Shown here: piece after piece, positions 46,076 to 54,892 of the stretch
How the letters are laid out: every line of letters begins with the position of its first letter
Numbering within the stretch: position 1 is the stretch's first letter
Source of the DNA: Clostridium zeae
Lineage (GTDB): Bacteria; Bacillota; Clostridia; Clostridiales; Clostridiaceae
DNA: 64,000 nucleotides
NCBI RefSeq assembly: GCF_017312485.1
Contig: NZ_BMBA01000005.1
Span: forward strand, 178,258-242,257
Reading direction: 5' to 3'
Translations under genes and position numbers: made by a program
The notes under the pieces: model-generated
What the model was told of the DNA's origin: nothing
The model's input: the letters and a program-made list of their open reading frames with translations, nothing else
Database searches by the model: none

Positions 46076-47860
46076 ATGAAAAATGAAGTAAGTCTGTGTA
46101 TGATTGTTAAAAATGAAGAGAAATACTTACCTAGATGTTTGAATAGTGTTAAAGATATAGTGGACGAGATGATAATTGTAGACACAGGTTCTACAGATAG
46201 GACTGTAGAAATTGCTAAGGAATTTGGCAGTAATGTTTATTTCTTTCAATGGAATAACAACTTTAGTGAAGCTAGGAATGAATCTTTAAGACATGCTACT
46301 AAAGATTGGATTCTAATAATTGATGCCGATGAAGAGATTTACAAGGAAGACCAGGAATTATTCAAGATCCTTTTAAATAGTAAATTAGATGAAGATGCAA
46401 TTTATAACTTTCAAGGAGTAAGTTATTCGGGTAATTCAATTAATGAAAATAATAGAACTATTAATTTAAATCCAAGATTATTTAAGAATAATAAAGGAAT
46501 TCATTATGAAGGGGCAATTCATAACCAACTAATATATAATGAGAAGAATTATAACGTAATTTGTGAGGATGTAAAAATACATCATTATGGATATCTAAAT
46601 GAAAGAATCATATCAACGGGCAAGAGAAATAGAAATCTTACCATTTTAAAAGATCAGTTTGAAAAGAATCCAAATGATAAGTTTATTTGTTTTAATTTAG
46701 CCAATGAGTATGCTGCATTAGGTGATTTGAATAAAGCTTTAGAATTATACTATAAAGCTTACGATAATTTTGATCCCAATACTGGATATAGTGCCATGCT
46801 AGTAATAAGAATGGTATATCTAAATTACGACATAGGAAAATACGATGAGGCTTTAAGAATTATAGATGAAGGCACTAAATATTATACTAACTGCACTGAC
46901 TTGTATTTCTTGAAATCACAAATTTATAAGGTTTTAAGAAAACCTATCTTGCAAATTAAGGCGTTGGAGAAATGTATAGAAATAGGAGATGCCCCTGCTC
47001 AGTTAAAGTTTTTTTCTGGAACCGGAGGATTTAAGGCTTACTATGAATTAGGTAATATATATTTGGAGTTAAGAGATCTTGATACTGCTTATAACTATTA
47101 TGTAAAAACTATGCAGAGCGAGCCTGGATTTATCACTCCTATATATGATATTGTCCATATATTTAGACTTCTAAATATAAAATTAGATGAAATAAGAAGT
47201 GCATTAGAAGAGCTTGAGTCTGCTACTAGCTTAGATTATTCTATTCTAGCAGATGTATTTTTAGGAGAAGGTTATTATGATTTAGCTTTAGAGTTTATAG
47301 AAAAATATGAGATGAGCAATGAACTCATAGATGCTATGAAGGTGCTAAAAGGAAGATGCTTTGTTAGAACAGGAAGATTTAAAGAATGTATTTCTATAGA
47401 TAAGGTCACTGAAGATAGCGATGGATATATAGAACTTCAGATATGTAGAACTCTAAGCTATGTGTTGATGAAAGATTACAATAATGCTAAGAAATTAATA
47501 CAAAATATCAGTTGTTCAAATATGAGGGATTATAGCCAAAAGGTAGTAGAAGTATTTAATCAGCTAATAAATATATTTGAAGATAAAACAGCTACTGTAA
47601 TTAATAAAGACGAGAATGAGACATCATACATGGACATAATAATAGAAATTTGTGAGATAATGCTAGTTAACAAAAGATATGACGAACTGGCAATAGCAGT
47701 AAACTTGGCAAATTTGGTTGATAACAGATTTGCATTATTAAGATTAGGAAAGCTTTATTTTAAATATGGATATATTGAATTGGCTAAAAAGGAGATATTA
47801 AGATCAATCAAAGAGTTAGAAGTATATGATACTGAAGGGCTCGATATATTAAAGGCTTAA
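46076..47860 (+). CDS. Family 2 glycosyltransferase with C-terminal TPR repeats (second of two)
   Basis: A 594-residue paralogue of the preceding gene: same GT2 start (SLCMIVKNEEKYLPRCLNSV, IIVDTGSTDRTVEIA, FQWNNNFSEARNES, LIIDADEEI, IHHYGYL) and TPR region (FICFNLANEYAALGDLNKALELYYKAYD), plus about 140 further residues of helical repeats. Only one base separates it from the upstream stop codon, so it is translationally coupled. It closes the plus-strand part of the locus and is followed by a bidirectional terminator. Confidence 0.88.
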   Translation: MKNEVSLCMIVKNEEKYLPRCLNSVKDIVDEMIIVDTGSTDRTVEIAKEFGSNVYFFQWNNNFSEARNESLRHATKDWILIIDADEEIYKEDQELFKILLNSKLDEDAIYNFQGVSYSGNSINENNRTINLNPRLFKNNKGIHYEGAIHNQLIYNEKNYNVICEDVKIHHYGYLNERIISTGKRNRNLTILKDQFEKNPNDKFICFNLANEYAALGDLNKALELYYKAYDNFDPNTGYSAMLVIRMVYLNYDIGKYDEALRIIDEGTKYYTNCTDLYFLKSQIYKVLRKPILQIKALEKCIEIGDAPAQLKFFSGTGGFKAYYELGNIYLELRDLDTAYNYYVKTMQSEPGFITPIYDIVHIFRLLNIKLDEIRSALEELESATSLDYSILADVFLGEGYYDLALEFIEKYEMSNELIDAMKVLKGRCFVRTGRFKECISIDKVTEDSDGYIELQICRTLSYVLMKDYNNAKKLIQNISCSNMRDYSQKVVEVFNQLINIFEDKTATVINKDENETSYMDIIIEICEIMLVNKRYDELAIAVNLANLVDNRFALLRLGKLYFKYGYIELAKKEILRSIKELEVYDTEGLDILKA

Positions 47861-47866
47861 AAGCAT

Positions 47867-47925
47867 AAAACTCCTTATCAATAGTGCAAAAGAAAATTTA
47901 TTGATTAAATGATAGGGAGTTTTAT
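47867..47925. terminator. Bidirectional terminator at the end of the glycan locus
   Basis: AAAACTCCTTATCA pairs with TGATAGGGAGTTTT, with long loop between and T/A tracts on both sides, lying between the convergent glycosyltransferase and DNRLRE protein genes. Confidence 0.75.
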
Positions 47926-47944
47926 AAATAATATAAAATAGATA

Positions 47945-48745
47945 TTAATCTGAGTATGAACCTCCTAGTATGATAGTTTCATAATCATTAGGTTCAGGTT
48001 TAGGAGTTACAGCTATATTATAGGTTTTATCAATATGGAGAGGTGTGTTCTTTCCAGTATTATCATACTCATCAACAACGTAATAATTGTCAGTGTAACC
48101 AGTTAGATGCCTTTTTACGGCAACATTCACTACAGCATTATATTTTGCGTTGGCAGCTACTGTTCCTGTAACCTGTACTTGTTCTATTATAGGAATACCA
48201 TCACTGTGAGGGGTGGGAGTAGTGCATGTGGAGCGCTGAGGAATTGGAGTGAAACTAACTTTTAAAAATGGAATTAAATAATTATCCTTACTTATAGCAG
48301 ATCCAAATGATGCAATAGTATTTTTGCTTTTAGCAAACAGTTGGACACAAGTGCTTCTCTTAGGATTATTTATCCAACCTGAAACAAAATAAGTCAGTGG
48401 TATTTTTACTGAAACCTCAGTGGCAATAGGATAAAAATATTTTACTGAGAAGGGGTCTGCTTTAGGTCGGTTTTTAAAAGTGGTATAGGTGCTGAAATAG
48501 TCACAAGGATAAATACCAAATACCTTAGTTACATCATTATAGAAGTTATCAGTTTTAAATAATGTGAGTTCAGCATAATTTACTGATATATTACTTGGTA
48601 ATGGAGATAAGTCAAAAAAGAGATAACTAAAATAGCTAGACGTTGTATCATTACCTACTATTATAGTATCTCCATTTATATTGCCATCTGGAAGTTTATT
48701 TGTTATAGTAATACTTTTGCTTGCAGGAATTATAATGCTAGCCAT
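47945..48745 (-). CDS. DNRLRE-domain protein with C-terminal beta-rich domain (DUF6385-like)
   Basis: A 266-residue protein without a signal peptide. Residues about 1-165 have the pattern of the DNRLRE/galactose-binding-like domain (a stabilising beta-sandwich: YLFFDLSPLPSNISVNYAELTLFK, later VSVKIPLTYFVSGWIN). After a Ser/Thr/Pro linker, residues about 180-266 form a separate beta domain whose VQVTGTV...YNAVVNVAVKRH...YNIAVTPKPE pattern recurs in the neighbouring small protein. ATG at 48745 follows AGAGGTGA; a GTG at 48754 lies in that site. Cysteines and exposed Thr are frequent. Spore-surface or cell-surface placement is an inference from domain type and the adjoining glycan locus. Confidence 0.7.
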   Translation of the reverse strand: MASIIIPASKSITITNKLPDGNINGDTIIVGNDTTSSYFSYLFFDLSPLPSNISVNYAELTLFKTDNFYNDVTKVFGIYPCDYFSTYTTFKNRPKADPFSVKYFYPIATEVSVKIPLTYFVSGWINNPKRSTCVQLFAKSKNTIASFGSAISKDNYLIPFLKVSFTPIPQRSTCTTPTPHSDGIPIIEQVQVTGTVAANAKYNAVVNVAVKRHLTGYTDNYYVVDEYDNTGKNTPLHIDKTYNIAVTPKPEPNDYETIILGGSYSD

Positions 48746-48921
48746 TAAATTCACCTCTTTCCCTAGCTATATAAAATATGGAGCCAGATAATGAAATATC
48801 TCACTCCATAATTATATTAATATTTTTAAATAACATGAAACAAAATCTAAAGAATTTAAAAATATTAAGAAGAAAGTGAGTTATTGGTAAATGGCCCCAT
48901 TGAGATCAATAAATTAAAATA

Positions 48922-49215
48922 CTAAGGTGTTTGTGATAATCCCCATGTTACTGTAATAGTATCCCCAGTTTCTGTCTTTGGAACTATAGTTAAAGTAGTT
49001 GTAACGTTATAAGCTGTATTGATAGAGCTTGTATTACTTAAAGGAAGAGTCTTTTTATAGTTTGTTAGAGTTCTGCCTAAAGAAGAAGTAGAATTTATAT
49101 CAGATACATTTATTGTAAGATAACCGACATAGCCTGGAATAAGAGTTCCAGTAGCTTGTACAGTGTATATGGTCCCTGTTTTTGGGGTATCAAAATTCAA
49201 TGAAGAATCAGCCAA
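48922..49215 (-). CDS. Small beta-rich protein matching the DNRLRE protein C-terminal domain
   Basis: A 97-residue protein, Thr/Ser-rich (about one third), no signal peptide, no Cys. VQATGTLIPGYVGYLTINVSD and YNVTTTLTIVPKTE line up with the C-terminal domain of the next protein downstream, so they share a domain. Start is TTG, about ten bases after AAAGGAG. A 176-base gap without genes separates it from the larger gene. Together they resemble self-assembling surface proteins and are candidate acceptors for the O-glycosyltransferases next door; that link is inference. Confidence 0.6.
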   Translation of the reverse strand: MADSSLNFDTPKTGTIYTVQATGTLIPGYVGYLTINVSDINSTSSLGRTLTNYKKTLPLSNTSSINTAYNVTTTLTIVPKTETGDTITVTWGLSQTP

Positions 49216-49393
49216 AATAATCAGCTCCTTTGTTTAATTGTTACTTGTAAAATAGTATTTTATACTAATAATATATGAATTAAAAATCGTAATGTGATAA
49301 GTTTCATTGAATAATGTTATAAAAAATTTATCTTTTTGTAAATAATGGAAAATTAATTTGTATTTTTGTATCATTGGCTAGACTTTATACACC

Positions 49394-49428
49394 ATAAGCC
49401 GCTATAAATTAAATTTTAAGCGGCTTAT
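49394..49428. terminator. Terminator-like hairpin after the EcsC-family gene
   Basis: Ten-base stem ATAAGCCGCT/AGCGGCTTAT with a 15-base AT-rich loop, two bases beyond the EcsC stop codon. The minus-strand side lacks a clear T tract, so the assignment is moderate. Confidence 0.55.
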
Positions 49429-49430
49429 TT

Positions 49431-50150
49431 TCATTTATAGAGTAATCTCATCCTATAACAATTCATTACAGTTTCACCTAACTTATCTAAAAGCTTAGAG
49501 TTTACATAAGCGCCTACAAAGGCACCTACAGCAGGAAGCATCTGTAGCAGTTTAGCTAAATCTATATAATCTCTATATTCTTGTTGGAAGGTCTTCCAGT
49601 CAAATTCGTTTATATCAGAAGGCAAGGATCTTGAATATTCTTGCCAGTTTTCAATCTCAGAGAATATCTTATTTGAATGATTCTTACTTGAAAAGGCTAA
49701 TTGGAATACATGAAGAATAAATAGTCTCTCCTTATAGTCCCTTACATCAAAACCGTATATAGAAGCTACATCAAATAAAAACTTAAATTTTATAGTGAGT
49801 AATAGTGGAAAATCAGCAAGACCTACAAAAAAACCACCAGCACCTGTTCCAGCACCCTCTATCATAGCTGTGGTTTTATATGTTTCAATTTTCTTTCTTA
49901 CTAATTCTTCTCTGTCATAAAAACTCATGTTATTATATGTTTTTTTTGTTATAAACTCTGAACCAGATATAACCGCTTTAGAGATATTCTTTATAGCCTC
50001 TGTCATGATAGTGTGATATTTGTCTGGAAGTATGCTGTTTATCTTTTGCTGACTTTTCCTAGTTAAGTTATCTATAACTGTTGGTTTTTTATTCACTTTA
50101 ACTTTCCATTGATTCACTTCAGATTTTGCTTGATCTATATAGTGTTTCAT
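49431..50150 (-). CDS. EcsC-family protein
   Basis: A 239-residue protein with an amphipathic N-terminal third and hydrophobic glycine-rich stretches at about 95-125 (EGAGTGAGGFFVGLADFPLLL) and 205-225 (MLPAVGAFVGAYVNSKLL), the pattern of the EcsC family, named for the third gene of the Bacillus ecsABC transport locus. Molecular function is not established; no ABC genes accompany it here. GGAG precedes the ATG. It lies alone, divergent from the psuK gene. Confidence 0.8.
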   Translation of the reverse strand: MKHYIDQAKSEVNQWKVKVNKKPTVIDNLTRKSQQKINSILPDKYHTIMTEAIKNISKAVISGSEFITKKTYNNMSFYDREELVRKKIETYKTTAMIEGAGTGAGGFFVGLADFPLLLTIKFKFLFDVASIYGFDVRDYKERLFILHVFQLAFSSKNHSNKIFSEIENWQEYSRSLPSDINEFDWKTFQQEYRDYIDLAKLLQMLPAVGAFVGAYVNSKLLDKLGETVMNCYRMRLLYK

Positions 50151-50479
50151 ATAAAATTAATCTCCTTTATAACATAGCTTATGCTGGGTAGAATAACACA
50201 TAGATTTGAGAATAAAAAGCGTTTGTTAAGTATAATATTAAAAGGTTATACCTATATAATATTAAATATTCATATTGATGTTAATACTTGGGTTAGAAAT
50301 ACTATAAAATATATAAATTTAAAACAAAAAGATATTTTTTTGGGCGATGTTAAAACAATATTCTTATACATAAATTTTTTATTAAAATTAATAAGTATAA
50401 ACCTTTACAACAATATAAATAAGTGGTACGATTTAAGTAAGCAAAAGTTAATAAAATAAGCATATGTTAGGGTGATGCT

Positions 50480-51568
50480 ATGACAAACAGAGAGCAAGAA
50501 ATATTACAGATAATAAGAAAAAATCCTATGATATCTCAAAAAGAGTTAGCGAATATCTTAGGTATCACTAGGTCTTCGGCAGCGGTACACATAACTAATT
50601 TAATAAAAAAAGGCAGTATATTAGGAAAAGGATATGTGGTAAAGGAAAATCAATATGCTACAGTTGTAGGAGGAGCCAACATAGATCTTCAAGGCTTTCC
50701 TAGCAGTAAATTGATATACAAAGACTCTAATATCGGTGTGGTCAAACATTCTTTAGGCGGAGTTGGAAGAAATATTGCTGAAAACATGGTTAGGCTTGGA
50801 ATTCATACGAAGTTTTTATCAGTAGTTGGTGATGATGTTTACGGTCAAAAGATTATTGATGAAGGAAGACATATCGGAATGGATATTAAGGAGATAATGG
50901 TGGCTCAAGGGCAAAGTACCTCTTCTTATCTATCAATTTTAGATGAAACTGGAGATATGGCAGTTGCAATATCTCATATGGATGTTATGGAGAAACTTGA
51001 TGTTAATTACTTGATAAGTAAAAAGCATGTGTTAGAAAACTCAGAAGTTACAGTAATTGATACAAATCTCAGTGAAGATGTAATCAAATATATAGCAAGT
51101 AACTATAAAGAAAGTAAATTATTTTTAGACACTGTTTCTACTGCAAAATCAATGAAGGTTAAAGACATAATAGGCGTATTTCATACTATAAAGCCTAACA
51201 AATTAGAGGCTGAAATCTTAAGCGGTATAAAGATAGAAGATGACAGCAGTTTGAAAAAGGCAGGCAGATATTTCATAGATGCAGGAGTGAAAAATGTATT
51301 TATAAGTCTTGGTTCAAAAGGTACTTATTATACTGACGGGAAGCAAGATGGATACATTGAAGGAAAAGCTATAAAGGTAATAAATGCAACTGGAGCTGGA
51401 GATGCATTTATGGCTGGACTTGTATATGGAGAGCTCAATGATTTAAGTATAAAACAAAAGGCCATATTTGGTAATGCTGCAGCGATACTTGCACTTAGTC
51501 ATGAAAATACTATAAACCCTAATATCACAGCAGATAATATATATAAGTTAATTGAGGAGGAATTTTAA
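50480..51568 (+). CDS. psuK: Pseudouridine kinase with N-terminal helix-turn-helix
   Basis: PfkB-family sugar kinase of 362 residues, predicted to phosphorylate pseudouridine to pseudouridine 5'-phosphate. Residues about 1-55 are a winged helix-turn-helix (EILQIIRKNPMISQKELANILGITRSSAAVHI); the kinase starts with VVGGANIDLQGFP and GGVGRNIAENMVRLG, and has the catalytic NATGAGDAFMAG (about 310-321). The DNA-binding head is shared with YeiI/PsuK-like kinases and suggests substrate-linked autoregulation. It starts after AGGGTGAT, and the glycosidase gene follows by two bases. Confidence 0.9.
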   Translation: MTNREQEILQIIRKNPMISQKELANILGITRSSAAVHITNLIKKGSILGKGYVVKENQYATVVGGANIDLQGFPSSKLIYKDSNIGVVKHSLGGVGRNIAENMVRLGIHTKFLSVVGDDVYGQKIIDEGRHIGMDIKEIMVAQGQSTSSYLSILDETGDMAVAISHMDVMEKLDVNYLISKKHVLENSEVTVIDTNLSEDVIKYIASNYKESKLFLDTVSTAKSMKVKDIIGVFHTIKPNKLEAEILSGIKIEDDSSLKKAGRYFIDAGVKNVFISLGSKGTYYTDGKQDGYIEGKAIKVINATGAGDAFMAGLVYGELNDLSIKQKAIFGNAAAILALSHENTINPNITADNIYKLIEEEF

Positions 51569-51570
51569 TT

Positions 51571-52485
51571 ATGTTAGAAAAATATTTAGATATTAATCCA
51601 GAGGTTAAAAAGGCTTTAGAAGAAGGTAGACCAGTAGTCGCATTAGAATCTACTATAATATCACATGGTATGCCATACCCACAAAATGTTGAAACTGCAT
51701 TAGCTGTTGAAAAAATTATAAGAGATAATGGTGCAGTTCCAGCTACAATAGCTATACTAGGTGGGGTTTTAAAAGTTGGTTTAACAGAAGCTGAAATAGA
51801 TCATTTAGGTAAAGCAGGAAATGTTATAAAGACTTCAAAAAGAGATATACCTTTCATAATTGCAAAAAAAGCTGATGGAGCTACAACAGTTGCTTCAACT
51901 ATGATAATAGCAGCTTTAGCAGGAGTAAAGGTATTTGCTACAGGTGGAATAGGTGGCGTTCATAGAGAAGCTCAAGAAACTTTTGATATATCAGCGGATT
52001 TACAAGAATTTGCTCATACAAATGTAGCTGTTGTTTGTGCAGGCGCAAAATCAATACTTGATATAGGTTTAACATTAGAATACCTAGAAACTTATGGGGT
52101 TCCTGTAGTTGGATTTAAGACTGAAGAGCTTCCGGCCTTCTATACAAGAAAGAGTGGCTTTGGAGTTGATTATAAGGTAGAAAATGAAAAGGAACTTGCT
52201 GAAGCAATAAAAGCTAAGTGGGATCTTGGACTTAATGGTGGAGTAGTAATAGCTAACCCTATACCAGAGCAATATCAAATGGATTACGATACTATAAATA
52301 ATGCTATAGAGAATGCATTAAAAGAAGCAAAGGAAAAAGGAATAAAAGGAAAAGAAAGCACACCATTCTTACTTGCTAAGGTTAAAGAAATTACAGGTGG
52401 AGCATCTTTAGATTCAAATATTAAGCTTGTGTTTAACAATGCAGAAGTTGCAGCTAAGCTTGCAGTAGAATTATCTAAACTTTAA
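51571..52485 (+). CDS. psuG: Pseudouridine-5'-phosphate glycosidase
   Basis: A 304-residue enzyme that cleaves pseudouridine 5'-phosphate to uracil and ribose 5-phosphate. Family blocks are clear: ALESTIISHGMPYPQNVETA, ATIAILGGVLKVGLT, TTVASTMIIAA, FATGGIGGVHR, CAGAKSILDIGLTLEYLET and LLAKVKEITGG. GAGGAGG precedes the ATG. It forms a two-gene operon with the kinase, allowing use of pseudouridine from RNA turnover. A nucleoside transporter gene is not present beside it, unlike some psu operons. Confidence 0.96.
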   Translation: MLEKYLDINPEVKKALEEGRPVVALESTIISHGMPYPQNVETALAVEKIIRDNGAVPATIAILGGVLKVGLTEAEIDHLGKAGNVIKTSKRDIPFIIAKKADGATTVASTMIIAALAGVKVFATGGIGGVHREAQETFDISADLQEFAHTNVAVVCAGAKSILDIGLTLEYLETYGVPVVGFKTEELPAFYTRKSGFGVDYKVENEKELAEAIKAKWDLGLNGGVVIANPIPEQYQMDYDTINNAIENALKEAKEKGIKGKESTPFLLAKVKEITGGASLDSNIKLVFNNAEVAAKLAVELSKL

Positions 52486-52535
52486 TAATATTCTTAAAAA
52501 TAAACTGATACTAAAAAGAAATTAATAAATTTATA

Positions 52536-52598
52536 ATAGAACTTCCAGTCTTATAAATACTAATATAAAGCATTTGAAAGACTGGGAGTTCTATTATA
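52536..52598 (+). terminator. Intrinsic terminator of the psuKG operon
   Basis: A 17-base stem with one mismatch (52536-52552 with 52578-52594), closed by a 25-base AT-rich loop and followed by TATATA. Confidence 0.75.
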
Positions 52599-52704
52599 TA
52601 AATGTATAAGTTTGTACTAAGATGGCAATATGCTTATGTTGGCAGTATATTTTAAAATAAATAAACAAAATTTTTTTATAAAAATTATAAAAAGTTTTTA
52701 TTTC

Positions 52705-52746
52705 GTAACTTAAGTTACCGATTAATGTAGAGTAAATTAGTATAAT
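52705..52746 (+). promoter_or_regulatory. CRP/FNR-type dyad and activator-dependent promoter of hcp
   Basis: GTAACTTAAGTTAC (52705-52718) is a perfect 14-base palindrome of the GTAAC-N4-GTTAC form. TATAAT is at 52741-52746, and no recognisable -35 hexamer is at the expected place (CCGATT). If transcription starts about seven bases after the -10, the dyad is centred at about -41.5, the class II activator position. Binding by an HcpR-like CRP/FNR protein is inferred. Confidence 0.6.
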
Positions 52747-52851
52747 TTGAAATGTAGAGAAGAGATCAAACAAATAAATGCCACTTCAATTAGTTATATG
52801 GAAGCTGGTACGAAAAATTTAAAATAAATAAATTAATCGGAGGTTACGTTC

Positions 52852-54561
52852 ATGAGTATGTTTTGTTATCAATGTCAAGAAGCAGCTGGCTGCAAAGGAT
52901 GTACAATAAAAGGTGTATGTGGTAAGACTGAAGATGTAGCAAAGTCACAGGATTTATTAATATATGTTGTTAAAGGTCTTTCTGTTGTAGTAAACGAAGG
53001 AAGAAAAGTTGGAGTTACAAGCAAGAAGGCTGATAACTTTATAGTTGATAGTTTATTTGCAACAATAACAAATGCAAACTTTGATAGAGATGTATTTATA
53101 TCAAGAATAAGAGAAGGTTTAGCTTTAAGAGAAGAATTAAAGGTTGAAGTAGCTAAAGCTGGTGGAAATGTTGGAGTAACAAATGAAAGCTGGTTAGCTA
53201 AGATGCTTTCTTTCGTTGGATTAAAGAGAGAAGAAGAAAGCAAACTTCCAGAAGCAACAACTTGGTTTGGTGCTAATGTTGATGAATTCAATGAAAAGGC
53301 TGAAACTGTAGGCGTTCTTTCAACAAAGGATGAAGATATAAGATCATTAAGAGAATTAACAACTTACGGATTAAAAGGTATGTCTGCTTACGTAAAGCAA
53401 GCTAGAGCATTAGGTTTTGAAAATGATGACGTTGTTGCTTTCATGGCTCAAGCATTAGCTGAATTACTAGATGATACAAAAACAGTTGATGATTATGTAG
53501 CATTAGCTTTAAAAGCTGGTGAAGTTGGTGTTTCAGGTATGGCGTTATTAGATACTGCTAACACTAAGACTTATGGAAATCCTGAAATAACTAAGGTTAA
53601 TATAGGAGTTAGAAATAACCCTGGTATATTAATAAGCGGACATGATTTAAGAGATTTAGAACAATTACTTGAGCAAACAGAAGGAACTGGAGTAGACGTT
53701 TATACTCACAGTGAAATGCTTCCAGCTCACTACTACCCAGCATTCAAGAAATACACTCACTTTGCAGGAAACTACGGAAATGCTTGGTGGAAACAAAATG
53801 AAGAATTCGAAAAATTCAATGGACCAATACTTATGACTACAAACTGTATAGTTACTCCAAAGGATTCATACAAGGACAGAATATACACTACAGGTGTAAC
53901 TGGATTCCCAGGGGTTAAGCATATAGATGCAGATGCAAATGGAGTTAAGGACTTCTCAGCTTTAGTTGAACAAGCTAAGAAATTACCTACACCAACTGAA
54001 ATAGAAACAGGAGAAATAATCGGTGGATTCGCTCATGAACAAGTATTTGCTTTAGCAGATAAGGTTGTTGATGCAGTTAAGAGTGGAGCTATAAAGAGAT
54101 TCTTCGTAATGGCTGGTTGTGACGGAAGAGCTAAGAGCAGAAGTTACTACACAGAATTTGCTGAAAAACTTCCAAAGGATACAGTAATCCTTACAGCTGG
54201 ATGTGCTAAATACAAATATAACAAATTAAACTTAGGTGATATCGGAGGAATTCCAAGAGTTCTAGATGCTGGACAATGTAATGACTCATACTCATTAGCA
54301 TTAATAGCATTAAAGCTTAAAGAGGTATTCGGATTAGCTGATATTAATGAATTACCAATATCATACAACATAGCTTGGTATGAACAAAAGGCTGTTATAG
54401 TATTATTATCTTTACTTCACTTAGGAGTTAAGAATATACATTTAGGACCAACTCTACCAGCATTCCTTTCACCAAATGTAGCTAATGTTTTAGTACAAAA
54501 CTTTGGTATCGGTGGAATAACAAATGTTGATGATGACATGGCTATGTTCCTAGCACAATAA
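52852..54561 (+). CDS. hcp: Hybrid-cluster protein (hydroxylamine / nitric oxide reductase)
   Basis: Cytoplasmic 569-residue redox enzyme with an Fe-S cluster and a hybrid Fe-S-O cluster; reduces hydroxylamine and, in E. coli, nitric oxide, in nitrosative stress defence. The N-terminal Cys cluster is [19 protein letters not shown]; hybrid-cluster ligands are visible in [58 protein letters not shown], and [10 protein letters not shown]. Codon use is strikingly uniform (AAC, TAC, TTC, AGA), unlike its neighbours, as in highly expressed clostridial genes. No Hcr reductase gene follows. Strong ribosome binding site. Confidence 0.96.
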   Translation: MSMFCYQCQEAAGCKGCTIKGVCGKTEDVAKSQDLLIYVVKGLSVVVNEGRKVGVTSKKADNFIVDSLFATITNANFDRDVFISRIREGLALREELKVEVAKAGGNVGVTNESWLAKMLSFVGLKREEESKLPEATTWFGANVDEFNEKAETVGVLSTKDEDIRSLRELTTYGLKGMSAYVKQARALGFENDDVVAFMAQALAELLDDTKTVDDYVALALKAGEVGVSGMALLDTANTKTYGNPEITKVNIGVRNNPGILISGHDLRDLEQLLEQTEGTGVDVYTHSEMLPAHYYPAFKKYTHFAGNYGNAWWKQNEEFEKFNGPILMTTNCIVTPKDSYKDRIYTTGVTGFPGVKHIDADANGVKDFSALVEQAKKLPTPTEIETGEIIGGFAHEQVFALADKVVDAVKSGAIKRFFVMAGCDGRAKSRSYYTEFAEKLPKDTVILTAGCAKYKYNKLNLGDIGGIPRVLDAGQCNDSYSLALIALKLKEVFGLADINELPISYNIAWYEQKAVIVLLSLLHLGVKNIHLGPTLPAFLSPNVANVLVQNFGIGGITNVDDDMAMFLAQ

Positions 54562-54670
54562 TTAAAAATTAAGTATTAATCTCATGCAGTATACGAAAAT
54601 TTAAGTATCCCCTTAAATTTTAGACGAGATCTCCCCGGATCCTCGTGAATAATAATCTCACCCTTTATAA

Positions 54671-54704
54671 AAGGAAGACTATGATAAGTAGTCTTCCTTT
54701 TTTG
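54671..54704 (+). terminator. Intrinsic terminator of hcp
   Basis: Stem AAGGAAGACT/AGTCTTCCTT (54671-54680 with 54690-54699) around a nine-base loop, followed by six T. Confidence 0.88.
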
Positions 54705-54752
54705 CTGTATAGAAAACTATAAAATTTTTAAACTAGCTAAACTGAGATATTT

Positions 54753-54782
54753 CCATCTATTTAGAAGCTTCTAAATAGATGG
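54753..54782. repeat. 30-base perfect palindrome upstream of the AI-2E permease gene
   Basis: CCATCTATTTAGAAG followed directly by its exact reverse complement. As RNA it would be a 13-base stem with a four-base loop, followed by GTTTTATCTTT, so it may be a second terminator; as DNA it could bind a dimeric regulator. Confidence 0.55.
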
Positions 54783-54892
54783 GTTTTATCTTTATGGTAA
54801 ATGAAACTATTTATAAATATTACTAGGCATACAAACTAACACTATGGAAAATACTAATATTATCTAAACTATAAAAACTTTAGGAGAAAATT

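Larger units (their letters stand above)
52486..52851. other. 366-base gap: psuKG terminator and hcp control region
   Basis: Contains the terminator at 52536-52598, an AT-rich spacer, the CRP/FNR-type dyad and -10 box (52705-52746), and a leader of about 100 bases ending in the hcp ribosome binding site AATCGGAGG. Confidence 0.6.
54562..54892. other. 331-base gap with three hairpins between hcp and the AI-2E permease
   Basis: Three self-complementary blocks: AAAATTTAAG/CTTAAATTTT (54596-54621), a terminator (54671-54704) and a 30-base perfect palindrome (54753-54782). Between the first two is a GC-rich block CTCCCCGGATCC, unusual for this DNA. No gene is visible. Confidence 0.6.

Noticed and set aside
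50181..50459. A 92-codon open frame between the EcsC-family gene and psuK
   Set aside because: No ribosome binding site before its ATG, very high Ile/Asn/Lys/Tyr content as expected from AT-rich non-coding DNA, and no recognisable motif.
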